64,000 bases of DNA from Hyaloscypha bicolor E (Eukaryota > Ascomycota > Leotiomycetes > Helotiales > Hyaloscyphaceae): NCBI RefSeq assembly GCF_002865645.1, contig NW_020194643.1, positions 310,001-374,000 on the forward strand, given 5' to 3'. Below are positions 11,123-23,190 of this stretch, in pieces; within the stretch, counting starts at the first letter, position 1; the number at the start of each line of letters is the position of its first letter. A model generated the notes under the pieces. The model worked only from the letters and a program-made list of their open reading frames with translations, had not been told where the DNA came from and did not search any database. The position numbers and the translations under genes were made by a program.

Positions 11123-13259
11123 ATGGATTACAGGCGCGCCTCTCTGGTGGTGAGCCCACAGCAGCAGGCGAGCATAAATTCCCATATCTACTCCAGCTTC
11201 GCCGGCGCTGGTCCTCCTCGCAACACCAATGGAATTTTGTCTGATTCGACCACAATGTGGTGGGACGAGGAACGCATCGAGGAGACCGTCAATCGCCACT
11301 TTGTGTTATCTAGGTTGCGACCCGATGAGCAGGTGCGGCTCGATGAGCCGCTGGGGTTTGGTGGTGGGCTGACCGATGACACGTACATGGAATGGATTGA
11401 ACAGAAGGCCAAGCGGATATTCCTGATCTTGGTGGACCTTGGGGTGCCGGATCAGATCTTTGGAGTTATCGACGATTCTTGGGACGATGATGATCTTCCC
11501 GTGCCCTTGGACCAGGTCGAGCGACTCCAGTTGACGTACGACAAGGATGAGAAGCTGGAGAAGAAGTTCTTCCACCGGCAGTTTGCCTACCTGTTGAGGA
11601 ACGTTCAGAAGGGAGAGCTGGTGTATTACGACGATGAAGAAGTCGTACCTCTTGAACTGGCTGAGAAACGCCCTGTCGGGGCTGTCGCAGGTCTTGTACC
11701 AAGCAACCTTGATAAGGTCCATCGTCCCGGAAAACCGGATGACTTACTGCTTCGTCGACGGATACCTTTAGGCACTGCACCAGGACGCATGCCACAGGAA
11801 GAACTTCTCTCTGGAGTCGAGGCCATGAAAGCCCTTGAACATGTACACTTGACTTGTCTTTGGGGTTCTTACATCCAAGGGGGCTGCGGGTACCTTCTCC
11901 TCACACCTGTGAACGATAGTACCCTGAAACATTTCCTGGCTGTAACTGCTCCATCCATAAAGATACTTCCTAAGCAAGACCGCCGAGTCCTACTCCTGAA
12001 CTGGCTTCATTGTTTAGCGGACGCTCTCGCTACCTTGCATGCTCAAGGGATCACTCACCGAAATATCAAACCTTCCAATATGATGCTCGACATCGACAAT
12101 CACATCTTCTTCGGCGATTCTGGCATCTTCCCAGTAGCAAATTTCCACGGAGAGAGGCGGACATTCGATAAGGAAATGTATGACTATTCTGCTCCAGAGG
12201 CGGCACCACGGATGCCAGCACCGCCGCCCATTTCACTTCCAGTTTCGAGGCCTACCACATCCCGACGGTCAACAGGACCTAGCACCGGGACGATCGTCCA
12301 CTCAAGTGCTCATTCTTTCGTGGTCTCGAACGAAACTTCCTCGATCTACACGTCCTCCAGTGGCTCCCAATCTCAATCTCCTCCAAAATCATCTCACGGA
12401 CACAAACCCCACGATCCTCAAAAGGCTGATATATTTTCTCTTGGCTGCATCTTCCTCGAGATCCTCACTTTCTTCCTCAAGCGAGCCTCTCGCAACTTCT
12501 CATCTCACCGCTCTTGCAAAAACAAGACTCCTGGTCGTGGCGGCGGTCTACCCGACTCTTCCTTCCACAAGAATCTAGGACAAGTGGCAAGCTGGATGAA
12601 GACCCTGATCAAAGATGCCAGCAAGAAAGAGGATAAGGTCTTCAGGGGCGTCAGTCACATCATCGGCCTAGTCGACAACATGATCAGTCCGAATCCTGAG
12701 GAACGCCCGAGTGCGAGGGAGGTACAGGAGAAGATGCACAACATCCTGTCTCAAATCTGCGGACTGAGTGTCGGGCAATCCGAAGACGGGGAGTTGAAAC
12801 CCAGGATCCACTGTGAACCAGGCAGGACAGACCAAAACGAATGGAATGTCGGATTCGACCAACTGCGTCTAGCGTCCCAGCGAGCGGCGGCAGAGGCTTG
12901 CGCGAGTGTCAACCCCGTGACCGCGAATGGGGGGACTTTGGGCTTGACGGGAGGCGTGATCTATGGAGTCGAAAGAGTGCAATCGCTCTCGGTGGCTTCG
13001 AGTACCAGCTATACGGTGTCGAAAGAGAAGTCAAGGAGCTTTCCTGTGGGGGACGACAGAGCAAGTATCGCGACGAGTAAGAGTAGGAGTAGTGAGGGGA
13101 AGAGCAGGCCTGGTAGTGGGAGCAACACACCGCATGGGAAAGTGAAGCCAAAGGCCAAGGCGTGGCAGGCTCCTGTTTATGCTGGTAAGTTCCAACTTCT
13201 TAAGTTGAATTATTGGATGAGAGCTAATTTGGCAATGTACAGAATTGAGCTTTGGATAA
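11123..13259 (+). CDS. Predicted pseudokinase (kinase-like fold with degenerate catalytic motifs)
   Basis: Exons 11123-13184 and 13243-13259 (intron 58 bp, phase 1) give 692 residues ending in PVYAELSFG. A leading region (to about 185) without known domain is followed by a kinase-like fold at about 205-545. The catalytic loop reads ITHRNIKPSN, with Asn314 in place of the HRD aspartate, and the DFG position reads GDSG (332-334). I find no glycine-rich loop and no clear VAIK lysine. Structural landmarks survive: LADALATLHAQGITHRN, an APE-like SAPEA, and ADIFSLGCIFLEI of helix F. A Ser/Thr/Pro-rich insert (about 370-430) sits between them, and the tail is Ser-rich. It is probably a scaffold or allosteric regulator rather than an active kinase; partner unknown. 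Confidence 0.85.
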
Positions 13260-13910
13260 GAAATTTTCCTTGATCTAGCTCTCTGAGAGGAGAAATCTGT
13301 CAAAGCCGGCAATACTCCTTTCAGCCGCTTACCTGTTCGGTTCGGGACGAGCCATTCGTCTTCACTACCTCATCGGAACCTACTCACCCCCCATGACCTT
13401 ACGAATTATATGAAGCATAGCGAAGGAGAAAGGATAAATAGTATCTGTCTTTACTGCAAGCAAGCAAGTCCAGGTCGGTGTTTTGATACGCAAAGGAGTT
13501 AATGGTCTGTATGTACCCTTCCTTTTGAAAAGAATCCTTCACATCTTTTGTCTGCCTGGCGCCATGTACATTCTTCGTTGTCTATCGTTCACTTGATGCG
13601 AGTTAAGATATCCCCATCCCGATTTTTGTATTTAGAAAAGCAATGTAGTGGCGGAGTGCATTCTATCATCAATGATTGATCCTACTACTTCCTGATCTAT
13701 GCTATGTATGAATAAACGCCAAGATGAAGTCGAAAATAGCTGTAAGGCGAATGATGAATCTGGGCAGAGACGCTTGCCATGCTCGCCCAACTATATAAAT
13801 GCTTGCTCGACAGACAGATGCCAAATCAGTACCAACGTCCAATGTAAATGCTTTCCCAACACAAGTCAAATCCCTAACCAAAGCCATAACCAAAACCACA
13901 ATCCAAGCCT
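13260..13910. other. Convergent 3' intergenic region
   Basis: It lies between two genes whose 3' ends face each other and should hold their 3' UTRs. No coding signal seen. Confidence 0.5.
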
Positions 13911-15683
13911 TCAATACACACTCCCCTTAATACTCTTATCCAGCATCTCCTCCTCCCTCAAACTCTCCAACTCGGGCGAGAGTTCCAGCTCAGCCTCACT
14001 CCCAGCATCACTACCAACATCACTCTGATCGCCCAACGCATCCGCCAGCGCGCCCCTCCCCATCCCACTCTGCTCTCTAAACATCCCTTTCCCTTTCCCA
14101 TTTCCATTCATCACCACTCCCCCATGCCCCGCCGCACTCCCACTCCCTTTCCCCATCGCACTCCCCACCAACTTCCCCTTCGCCAACCTCTTCCGCGCAT
14201 CCTCTTCCGCGCTAAACTCCGTGTCGCTCCCCGCTTGACTCGTATTCCCACTCGCGCTGCCGCCGAAATCCCGCCCCGCCGTCTTCACCAACAGCAGATT
14301 GTCGTTCCTCGGGGACTTGACCCGACTTCGCAGTCGATCCTCCACGGAGATAAAACTCGGCGTGCCGTCGGGACTCGAGACCACCTCGTCGAGACTGCGC
14401 TGCACATCGACGGTTGGGCCGAGTCTGCCTCGTGGGTCGTCTTCCTCCTCGTCGGAGGAGGATTGCCAGCGCCTGGCCGTGGGACGGCGGAAAGGGAGGG
14501 GGTTTGAGGGGGGCTCGGAGGTTATGGGTGAGGATGTGGTGGAGGGCTTCCCGTTGAGTTGCATGGCGTGCATGCTGTTCTCTTTCCTGTAGGCGTGTTT
14601 TCCGTGATCGCAGCCGTTTGGGCAACCTCCCCATTTCTTCCGTACTGGAACGGGGGACGTTGTGCCCGCGTTGCTGGAACTGCCCTCGCCTGCTCCACCT
14701 AGCAGCTTCTTTTCTTTCTCTCTGTCTTTTTCTGAAACGGCCGTAGCAGTAGTTGGGGACGAGGGATTGGCTTTCTCTTTCGCTGCTGCTGCGGCCAGAC
14801 GTTCGCGTTTGAGTTCAGACCAGGTGCGAAGGTTGTTTTCCAGGATGTATTTCCCACTGTCTTCTTTCTTGCGCATGATGAGGAATTCGCAGTGGTTTAC
14901 ATTGCGCAGGTCCTCGAAGTACTCGACGGAGAAGTGGTACCATTTCATGAGGAAGACGCGGCTCATGAGGCCATGGGTGACTGCCCAATATCAGCTTCCA
15001 TCCTACTTCATAAAAGGGGCCAGAATCGGGAATTGGAGAAATGGAAACGAACCAAGAACACAAACACTTGCACAATCATCCTCCCCGAACTGCCGCCACA
15101 GACTCTCATTAAACCCGCTAATCCGATCATACGCATCCGCCGCGCTCTCCCCATTCGGGATCCTGTAGAAGAAATGTCCATAATCCGCCCTCTCCTGCCA
15201 CATGCGCTCCATCTCCGCACTGCATGGCTGGAAATTGCCGAAATCCTGCTCCCGCAAACGCGGTTCTTCGTATACCTTAATCGAGTGTCGAGGGAAGGGG
15301 GTAGGTGAGGGCTCGTCTGAGGTTAACGTCTTCAGGATGCCCTCTGTTGTTTCCCGCGTGCGGCGGTAGGGGGAGGTGAAGAAGTGGAGGGTGTCGTCTG
15401 CGCGTAACAGGTCGCGGAGGCGCCGTCCGGCATCGTAGGCCTGCAGCCAGCCTTCTGGTGTCAGTTTAACGCGGTGGTCGGGGATCGTTTGGTGGATGTC
15501 GCGGTTTTCTTGGGGTTGTTAGTTATGGAAGGCATTGTGCAGGTTTGGGCGAGACAGCCGAGAGGAAGGTTACACTTGTCTTCCTCGAGATGTAGAGTGG
15601 GGGAACACAGAAAAGGAAGGAGACTCACTGTTGCCCTCTGACTGAGCGTGTCTGATCAGTATAATCATGCGTGGTTTCCCCAT
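13911..15683 (-). CDS. Histidine phosphatase (phosphoglycerate mutase family) protein
   Basis: Three exons on the minus strand, 15629-15683, 15053-15508 and 13911-14980, give 526 residues. The introns (120 and 72 bp) are both phase 1. The phosphohistidine motif is IILIRHAQSEGN (Arg11, catalytic His12). PDHRVKLTPEGWLQA, the second phosphate-binding arginines in SPYRRTRETTEG, EEPRLREQDFGNFQ and the second histidine in VTHGLMSRVF (His173) follow. Together these make a complete histidine-phosphatase fold of about 270 residues. The remaining 250 residues are a long Ser/Gly/Lys-rich, probably disordered tail. The family includes cytosolic acid and sugar phosphatases; yeast Det1 (YDR051C) is a possible relative, which I could not verify. 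Substrate unknown. Confidence 0.88.
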
Positions 15684-16224
15684 CTCCGGCTTCTATAACA
15701 ACTTGTTCTCTCCGACTTTGAGGGTTGCCACTTGGTATATAACTAGATATATATGTAACGTCGGTAAGGACAGACGGTTGAAGGGATTTGTGATCTGATA
15801 TCTATGCTTGAGAAGAATTTTTAGATGTATGCGCCACTAGGATGGAACGAACGGTGACGATGTGTTGGATTTTATGAAACGCTGCCCTGTTCGTCTTATC
15901 GATAGAGAATCGTTCGATTGCGATATCGCCCCAATATTTGGCTTACTTTGGTTACCGTATTAAATTTTGATAAGGCTGGAAGAGCCTCGGATGGAAAAGA
16001 ATGCTTTCTCATCAATCAACACCTTCGCACCACCGCCACCTCACTCAATAGTTTTGTGTTCCTGGATTTGGAATTACATGCCACTAGGTACCTGCCACCC
16101 ACCCAATTTGCGAGTCAGGAATTAGACGCAACGTCTAATCAACCTTCACGGATCGAGTCAGCAAGAAGGGCATACCGTGAATCAGTCAACGACATCCCAC
16201 AGTTGACTACACAACACCCTCACG
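15684..16224. promoter_or_regulatory. Divergent intergenic region
   Basis: It separates the divergent phosphatase (minus) and PRKRIP1-type (plus) genes, so it should contain both promoters. No obvious TATA box, repeat or coding signal. Confidence 0.5.
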
Positions 16225-16833
16225 ATGTCAGAACAAATCCCCGAAAGTATCCCCACCTCCGCGGACCCCCGCTCCAAGCGCCCGACCAAAAAGCGCGCTC
16301 TCTCCCCGAAATCGCAAACCGCCGCGCAACTCGACGCCCTGTTCGCCAAACCGGACCAAGAAATCAGGATCCCGTCCACCAGCAGCGCCCTCTCCCATAC
16401 CCCCGGTTCCGCACCCCCAGAAATCGTACAGAATGTACAGGGGAGCAGCGCTGGGGCGGGAAGCGGGGAGTTTCATGTCTATAAGGCGAGTAGGAGGAGG
16501 GAGTATGAGAGGTTGAGAGGCATGGAGGAGGAGGTTAGGAATGAGGAGGATGGGGAGAAGTGGGAGCGGGAGAGGAGGGAGAGAGAGGAGAGAGATCGGG
16601 AGAAGACGAGGAAGAATAGGGAGAAGAGGGAGAGGTTGAAGAACAAAGGAAAGAAGGGGAAGGGTGGGAAGGAGGGGGGTGAGGTGCAGCAGGCAAAGGG
16701 AGGGAAGTTTAAGGCGAGGGTTGATGTTGGAAAACGGCCTGAGGGTTTGGGTGGTGAGGGGCCCGAGGACGGGGAGGGAATGGCTGGTGTAGTGAGTGAG
16801 GAGGCTGGGATTGTGATTCACGATGATGATTGA
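16225..16833 (+). CDS. PRKRIP1-like (DUF1168) protein
   Basis: A single exon encoding 202 residues, in the usual size range. The diagnostic stretch FHVYKASRRREYERLRGMEE (about residues 87-106) is followed by a long highly charged Arg/Glu/Lys helix and a Lys/Gly-rich region, as in the DUF1168 family (human PRKRIP1). PRKRIP1 proteins are double-stranded-RNA-binding nuclear proteins found in late spliceosomes. The N-terminal Pro/Ser/Lys segment before it is variable. The nuclear splicing-related role is transferred from the family, not shown here. Confidence 0.86.
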   Translation: MSEQIPESIPTSADPRSKRPTKKRALSPKSQTAAQLDALFAKPDQEIRIPSTSSALSHTPGSAPPEIVQNVQGSSAGAGSGEFHVYKASRRREYERLRGMEEEVRNEEDGEKWERERREREERDREKTRKNREKRERLKNKGKKGKGGKEGGEVQQAKGGKFKARVDVGKRPEGLGGEGPEDGEGMAGVVSEEAGIVIHDDD

Positions 16834-17027
16834 GGACCTTGACGTTATGACTTGGAAAGGAGCTCGACGATTTTGAAACCATCTAAGGAGGGTTAAGGAG
16901 AACAAGCAGACGACACTGGCATGAAATTCTCACATGCATTGGCCTTGAGCTCTATGCTATGATACAAGGGTATGCTCACCGCATTATCATCGCTTTTTAA
17001 TACACTGACTTTTCATGACAAGACTAT

Positions 17028-18946
17028 CTATTCCTCCCCAGTGCCGGGAGCACCGCCGCCTCCAGCTTGTCTTGCAGCCTTTGCACTACAGATATCGTCT
17101 ACTCTCAGAAGCAGGCAGGCGGACTGTATCATATATTAGTACCATGGAAACAAAGGCAATGCTCAGAACATACCTCAATTGCGGTCTTGATACTTTGCAA
17201 TTTGACTGCCTCCGGCTCCCAAACACCATATTCCTTCATGTCCACAAGCTTTCCAGTGTCACCATCAATACCCCAGGTGCTTCCACCTTCTGCGTGCTTG
17301 GCTCTCAGGGCAGTGAGAACTCTGACAGGGCTGGCACCGGCATTCTGGATAAGAGTTCTCGGGATGACTTCCATAGCCTCAGCAACAGCCTTGTATGGCC
17401 ACTGCTGAACACCCTCAATGCTCTTTGCCAACTGCCCTAATCTGACAGCAACAGCCATTTCCGTAGCTCCACCGCCCGGTGAAAGCCTTGGGTGGAACAT
17501 GACGTTCCTCGCAACAGCCATAGCATCCGCCAAATTTCGGTCAATCTCGTTCAAGATGTCTTTTGATGGACCTCTCAGGAGAATAGTGCATGCCTTGGGA
17601 GATTTGCACTTGGTCAGGAAAGTGAAGTACTCGTCACCAATCTTCTCGATTTCGAAAAGTCCGCATTGGGTTCCTACATCTGCTTCTGTGAGGTCGTCGA
17701 CTCGGTTTACAACGGTGGCACCGACGGCACGGGCTATTCTGTTGTTGTCTGTCTTGCGGACTCGGCGTAGGGCAGTAATGTTGCCCTTCATCAGGTAATG
17801 TTGGGCGAGATCTTGGGGTTATCAGCAAAGAACGGTCCGTAGGGCTTTCAAGCATACCAGAGACTCCCTTCTCAGTGATGACCAAATCCGGCTTGACAGC
17901 CAGAATAGCATCACACATAAGCTTAACCTGCTCCTCCTCAATCTGTAAAATCTTATTCCAGTCCTCCTCCTTGCTGATCTCAATATTCGTCTGAGATTCT
18001 CCCTTCTTGTACTCCAGCGTGCAATCTAACAGCACAATTCTAGGATTTTCTATCCGTCTTCTCATCTTAGGATGTGTAATATCCTTGTTGAGCATAACAC
18101 CGTCCAAAACTCTGCTGTCTTCAATCTCACCACCTGGGACCTTCTCAACTCTTGCGTAACGCTTGATATCGACTTCCTTCTTGCCACCACCGATGTCGAA
18201 TGTTACAGTTCGTACAGCTTTGAGAGCGAGATTGCACATCAGTTCTGACCATCTCGAGACGAACTTCGTGCCGATGGAGGAGGATATCAGCTGGTACATG
18301 GCTTGGTCGTCGTCGATGTCGACAGGGAGGGAGATCTCGTCGATAATCTCGAGGGCATCTTTAAGGGCGTGCTTGAAGGCGGAGATGATCACAACAGGGT
18401 GGATGTTTCGCTCTAATTGTGGCAGCGCTTGCGCAAGTATCTCACCAGCTGTACGCCGTCAGTCGAAGCTTCATACACGTAGAGAGTGTCATACCAAGAA
18501 TGATGACTGTCGTAGTTCCATCTCCAACTTCCTCGTCTTGTGTTCTGCTGAGCTCGATCATGCTCTTTGCGGCCGGATGCGAGACTTCGATTTCTCGAAG
18601 GATGGCATGACCGTCATTTGTCAACACGATGCCTCCCATAGGATCTAGCAGCATCTTCAGCATAGCCTTCGGTCCTAAACATGATCGGATGATGTCTGCG
18701 ACGCTGTTGGAAGTCAGTATGATATGCCTTCCATGCGTTTCTAAGCTCGGAGGGGTTGTTGATGAAGCTCACGTTTTTGCTGCTGTGATGTTGGAGAGCT
18801 GAGCTTTTCTTCCGGTTTGTCTCTCACCACTCTGGGTGTCTGCCAGGAACTCGTCAGTATCATAAAGGCAGAGGACGAGCTTCAAAAGTTCGATTGGAGG
18901 CAGCTGTTGTTCGGGACGTACTCATAACCAGCACCGGGGCCTGCAT
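17028..18946 (-). CDS. CCT3: T-complex protein 1 subunit gamma (chaperonin CCT3)
   Basis: Six exons: 18922-18946, 18773-18839, 18495-18703, 17858-18448, 17174-17811 and 17028-17123. Introns are 46-82 bp, all GT..AG and in phase, giving 541 residues, the normal length. The start is MQAPVLVMN. ATP-site motifs LGPKAM, DPMGGIVLTNDG and QDEEVGDGTTT are intact, and the apical domain and the C-terminal part WGIDGDTGKLVDM are present. The C-terminus ends in a Gly-rich tail. CCT is the cytosolic eight-subunit ring that folds actin, tubulin and WD40 proteins using ATP. Assignment to gamma rests on overall resemblance, including the MQAPVLVMN start. It should be an essential, intact gene. Confidence 0.96.
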
Positions 18947-19470
18947 CTTTGAGAACGCTGTACGGAGATCACTGGGAACGTGTTGCAAGATTCTTTCAGG
19001 ATGAGAGAAACTGGTCGAGCTTAAAATGGATCTTTTCGTATCTTGGTGGTAGATTTAGAGCTCTTCTTTGTTCTCATGCAAAGCGCGTGGAATTTCTTGA
19101 GACTCGCGTCGGCCGTGCAGGGGTCAAAATTTTGCCTTGCGAAGCTTAGTCGCCTGATCAAGAAGCCAAAGCATCACTGACTTCAATAGTGGCTCGACAA
19201 TCAACAATAAAGGATATCCGCTCTTTTTAAGGCCCAGCTCGTTAAAAGGTTCCTACCTTAATGAATTTTTCTATTTTTTTTATTAAAAAAAAAGATAGTT
19301 TCCATCGGAAACGTTCTTGAGGGGGGGCACAGCTGGCAGAACTCGGGGACGAGTGAGCTAAGCAGCTCACTTTTAGGTCTGAAGCAGCAGTCGTCCATGC
19401 ACTTGGTGGTATATTTTATACATACATGCATTACAATATTGCAGTTGACGCCAGCGCCAAAAATCTGCTT
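18947..19470. other. Intergenic, CCT3 promoter region
   Basis: Upstream of CCT3 and downstream of the dehydrogenase, both on the minus strand. It contains an A/T tract near 19261-19293 (T-rich then A-rich, able to form a short hairpin). No coding signal. Confidence 0.45.
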
Positions 19471-20578
19471 CTATATCAAACTTTCCTTCTCTCCCGGTGC
19501 ACTCCGACCTTGAAATGTCTTCATGCCGGCATCAACACCACACATTCCCCTCAAAATTGCTTGCACGCCCACGGGGAAGACATTCATCCAGTCAATCCAT
19601 CTAGCATACAGTGGCATTGCCAAGACAGCGCTGCTACCAGAATCTATAGCCGCAATGACCTCTTTGGCAACATCAACCGGCTCAAGGACAGGAGCAAAGA
19701 AGGAGTTCGGAGTCTGGACGCCATTAAATAATGGGGTACTGAGTTGGCCTGGAGACACAAGTATCGTTTTGATCTCTGGTGTTGACTTCAATTCTGCAGC
19801 GAGAGATTTGTGGAGTGCTGTGATACCCGCTTTGGCAGCAGCATAGTCTGTGAGTTGTGCAGCACCAGTTTGGCCAATAACACTGGAGATCGTGACAATC
19901 GTGCCCTGCCCAGAGCGGATCATGCCGGGGAGGAAAGTCTTGGTAGTGTAAAAGTGGGACAGGAGGTTGACTCGGAAGTTGCGGTCGATTTCATCTAACG
20001 AAAGGTCCATGAGGGGCTTGCCGTTGACAATGGCAGCATTATTGATTAGAATTGTCGGGGTTCCAAGCTGAAGATTGTTAGCTTAATTCCATGAGAAGGG
20101 GAATGAGACGTACGTCTCTTTCGATCTCAATTGCTACCTTCGCAACTTGGTCCTTGTTTCCCACGTCGCACTTGTAGACTGAGACCCCCCGGGCCTCTCC
20201 AGATTCGAGATCTTTAACATCCAATACCGCAACTGTAGCTCCCCGCATACCATAGACCTCTGCAATCAAGAGTCCCAACCCACTTGCACCTCCAGTAATG
20301 ACGATTACTTCATCTGAGAAGTCCACCTTCCGTGGCTTCGAGAACGCAATCTGTTTATTGAGGACGTCGAGGAAGTACCAGGCGGTAAGGAGAGAGGCAT
20401 ATCCGATGGCGATTTGGATGGCAGGATGGCTCCATTTCATAGCCTGCGCTCGCATGCAAAGTGGCACCATCCATCCTACGAACGGATGGAGGAAGGTGAC
20501 ATTGAGGACTTTGAGGAGCAGGTCGACGGAGAGGGGCTTGGCCCAGGAGAGCTCGCGGCTTCTGGGTTGGTAATTCAT
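19471..20578 (-). CDS. Membrane-anchored short-chain dehydrogenase/reductase
   Basis: Exons 20114-20578 and 19471-20067 (intron 46 bp, phase 0) give 353 residues. An N-terminal hydrophobic segment (about residues 53-71, IQIAIGYASLLTAWYFLDV) precedes a classical SDR domain. TGGASGLG (95-102) is the Rossmann cofactor loop, NNAA (164-167) and TISS (Ser 216/217) follow, and the catalytic YAAAK has Tyr230 and Lys234. After the nucleotide loop the acidic VLDVKD suggests NAD(H), though this is weak. The layout resembles the SDR16C/RDH10 group acting on retinoids, sterols or fatty alcohols at the ER. All catalytic residues are present; the substrate is unknown. Confidence 0.9.
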
Positions 20579-21669
20579 TATTATTCCGGTAACGATAATT
20601 ATTGGCGAAGACTTGCGACGTTTAAATTAAATGAAGGAGAAAGGAAGAAGTTTCTAGAGAAGTGGCATTTTTTGCGGATGGGCTCAAACTTGAGACGAAA
20701 GAGCTCCTCACAACGGGGGTTGGTTTGTTTCAAGGGAGGCGCTTCGCGACCGAGGGACGTGCATTCAGCCTCATACTAGAAATCTCTGAGTGACGTCCTA
20801 AGAACTGTATTGACCGTCACCAAACCTTAAACAATAACTCCGATCTCGTTCTTAACCTGACTTTCACTTTCATCGTCTTGCACGGAGCTTTGCTATCCTG
20901 TCTGTTTCGGCTGGGGCATATATGAATCTCGTCTCGTCACCTTGGCCAATTTCCCCTTTGGGTCTCGCACTTGGGCATCGTTCTTTATCGGCTCACCGAG
21001 CAGTTTGCCATCGAAACCGTTCTTTTATTGTTATTATAGAATGTTCTTTGTGAATCGGGTACCTCCGCTGTACTGCATCTTACCTATTCTGATGCAGCGC
21101 GCCGGGGGCCATCTCAAGTGAGATTCTTGCCAGAGTCATTATGGCTCTTCATCCATCTCACAAGAATTCAAAGTCATTTAAAGCTTTCACCCATCTTTAG
21201 TAGAGGTTTTCAACATTAATATGCACTCCTTCTCACTTGGTAGGTAAAATAACAGTATTCCGGCGAGGCTCCAAGCGCTGTCAGCCAGGTCGTCACCCCA
21301 CTCAACCCCTGGAACGATGTCTGTCCCATTTCAGGACCTCTCCATGCGCAAGCATCCCTTCAACTCGAGGTACTATTTGGTCTTACCCAATTCCTCCCCG
21401 CCACAAAATATTCTGATTTTGAGGTCGTCGCGGCAAGAAAGATGAGCCTCGACATATCTTCCAGAGATTCTACTGCGTTAAGAGCACCAATACGATACCG
21501 GCTTGAATTGCTTTGGCTGCTTTGGTAGTGGGCGCATCACTTGCATGTAGGTGATGTCTATCTTCACCCAGTTGTGCTCTCTCACGCCTTTCTATTTACT
21601 GACAAATGAATCAGTCTCCTTCGCTAAGGAATGCAGCATTCAAGATCTTCCTAATTTGGCTTCTAGGCA
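20579..21669. other. Intergenic, no intact gene
   Basis: Upstream of the dehydrogenase and of the Ecm33-like pseudogene. From about 21240 on, fragments might be the decayed 5' part of that pseudogene, but I could not read a convincing frame. Confidence 0.35.
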
Positions 21670-23190
21670 ATGGACTGTAAACATGACCTGGATGCAATTC
21701 TATTAGATTGCACTACTCTCGTTGACGGTAATATTATCATTGGAATGAATTTCTCAGGAAATTTCAACCCGAATGGGATAACTAACATGACTTGTGAGTT
21801 CTATTTTCCTCGGAGGATTATGCCCACTTTTGTACCGGTTCCAGGGTTTGTTACAATTTCCAACAGCTCCAGGAGCTTTCAACTCCCAAGAATACTTGAA
21901 AGAAGTATGCTGACTCCGATTTGCTTTGCGACAGGTATTTGTGGACAATCGCCCAGAAAGGTGACTATGCGTGGGAATACCTGACATCCGTTGAAATGCA
22001 TGACCTTAGATACCTTGGGTCGAATAGACTTCTATGATGTTCCTGCTCTGGAATCCTTATCAATGCCAGAATTGAGACAAACCGGCTATATGTACTGCGT
22101 GGACGTACCGGGGGACCAGTCTCAATTTTCCATCACTCTTGAATGCTTCCGTTATTGAGTTGTCCGGAATTATTGCCAGGTACTTGCCTAGACTTTCTGC
22201 TTAGATTCATACTAATTGCTGATAGCTTGAACTTTCCGCTCCTTGTGGGTGTAGATTCCAGTTTTTCAATTGCCGATTCGTACGAGATCACCGAGGCGTA
22301 CAACCACACAACCACAAAAGTGTACTTCTTGTCTCGGCTCGATATAGACGGATCTCCCTTCGCTGCGGAATGCTACCGGAGTGTCTAGCAAAGGGAATTT
22401 TTTCGAGGTCGGTGTTCCTCGCAATCCTAGCGAATGCTATTCCGTGCTGACCATCGTGAAAGAATTTCCATGCCTATGCTCACCGCGTCCAAACCAGGTT
22501 ATATATCTTTGCGTAGCTTTGAGATATCGAGTACGGGTAGTGCCGCCTATCCGAGTCTTCCGAGACTTCAGTTCGTGGACCAGGTTACTCTATTGGCGGT
22601 TTCTCCCGGTATTGTACCTTCCGAAGCTCTCTATGATTTCAGCTAACGACTGTTCAGGCTTAATTTCTCATCCCTCCTTACCGTATCAGGAGATTTTGAC
22701 CTGTCTGCTTGGACATCTATAACTATTAACCTTAGCGCTTTAGAAAGCGTCGACACAATCAGTCTGCAGGGTGCAATAGCTAGGTGGGTGTTGCTGCCTC
22801 ACTCCTTTCTTTCGAAAACGTCGTTCAGCAGTAATATCAATACAATGCCGCATTTTCCTCCCTCACCCATGTCAGAGAGATAGAGATTGCCAGTAATGTC
22901 GAGAAAACAAACTGTGTTCCGGCATCGACAGCATATAATCGTTCCCATCCCGGCGTTGTAGGCGGAGATTTCTCATGCTATGGGGTGGCTAAAAAGGGCT
23001 TGGCAACCTAAAAGACTCTGTCCAAAGGAACGAAGGTCGGGTTTGGGATTGGCGTTGGCCTTCCCACGGTCATCAATGCCACCATTCTCTTTTGGCTGTT
23101 TGAGAGACTCAAGTCTAAGAAAGAACAGGCTGCGCGAGTGAAGAATAGTGCAGCTGAGGTGGAATTGGAAAGTAGGCAGGCAGCCTGAGG
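21670..23190 (+). pseudogene. Decayed Ecm33-like (receptor-L-domain) membrane/cell-wall protein
   Basis: Segments of one leucine-rich extracellular protein occur in order on the plus strand but in shifting frames. DGNIIIGMNFSGNFNPNGIT lies near 21725-21780. SLPRLQFVDQVTLLAVSPG lies near 22555-22610. The clean repeat SSLLTVSGDFDLSAWTSITI and its continuation fill about 22665-22780. A cysteine-containing end, VEKTNCVPASTAYN and VVGGDFSCYG, lies near 22890-22990. An in-frame TAA (23009-23011) interrupts the piece before a membrane segment (VGFGIGVGLPTVINATILFW) and a charged cytoplasmic tail ending at 23190. Ecm33-type proteins organise the fungal cell wall and are usually GPI-anchored; this copy has a real-looking transmembrane helix instead. 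Frame shifts and stops make a functional product very unlikely. Confidence 0.7.

Noticed and set aside
14212..14634. Arg/Pro-rich ORFs overlapping the histidine phosphatase tail
   Set aside because: They are shadow frames of the GC-biased Ser/Gly/Lys tail; the coding frame continues from the catalytic domain.
16228..16905. 225-codon minus-strand ORF over the DUF1168 gene
   Set aside because: Leu/Pro/Ser repeats are the antisense of the Glu/Arg/Lys-rich helix; the plus strand carries the family motif.
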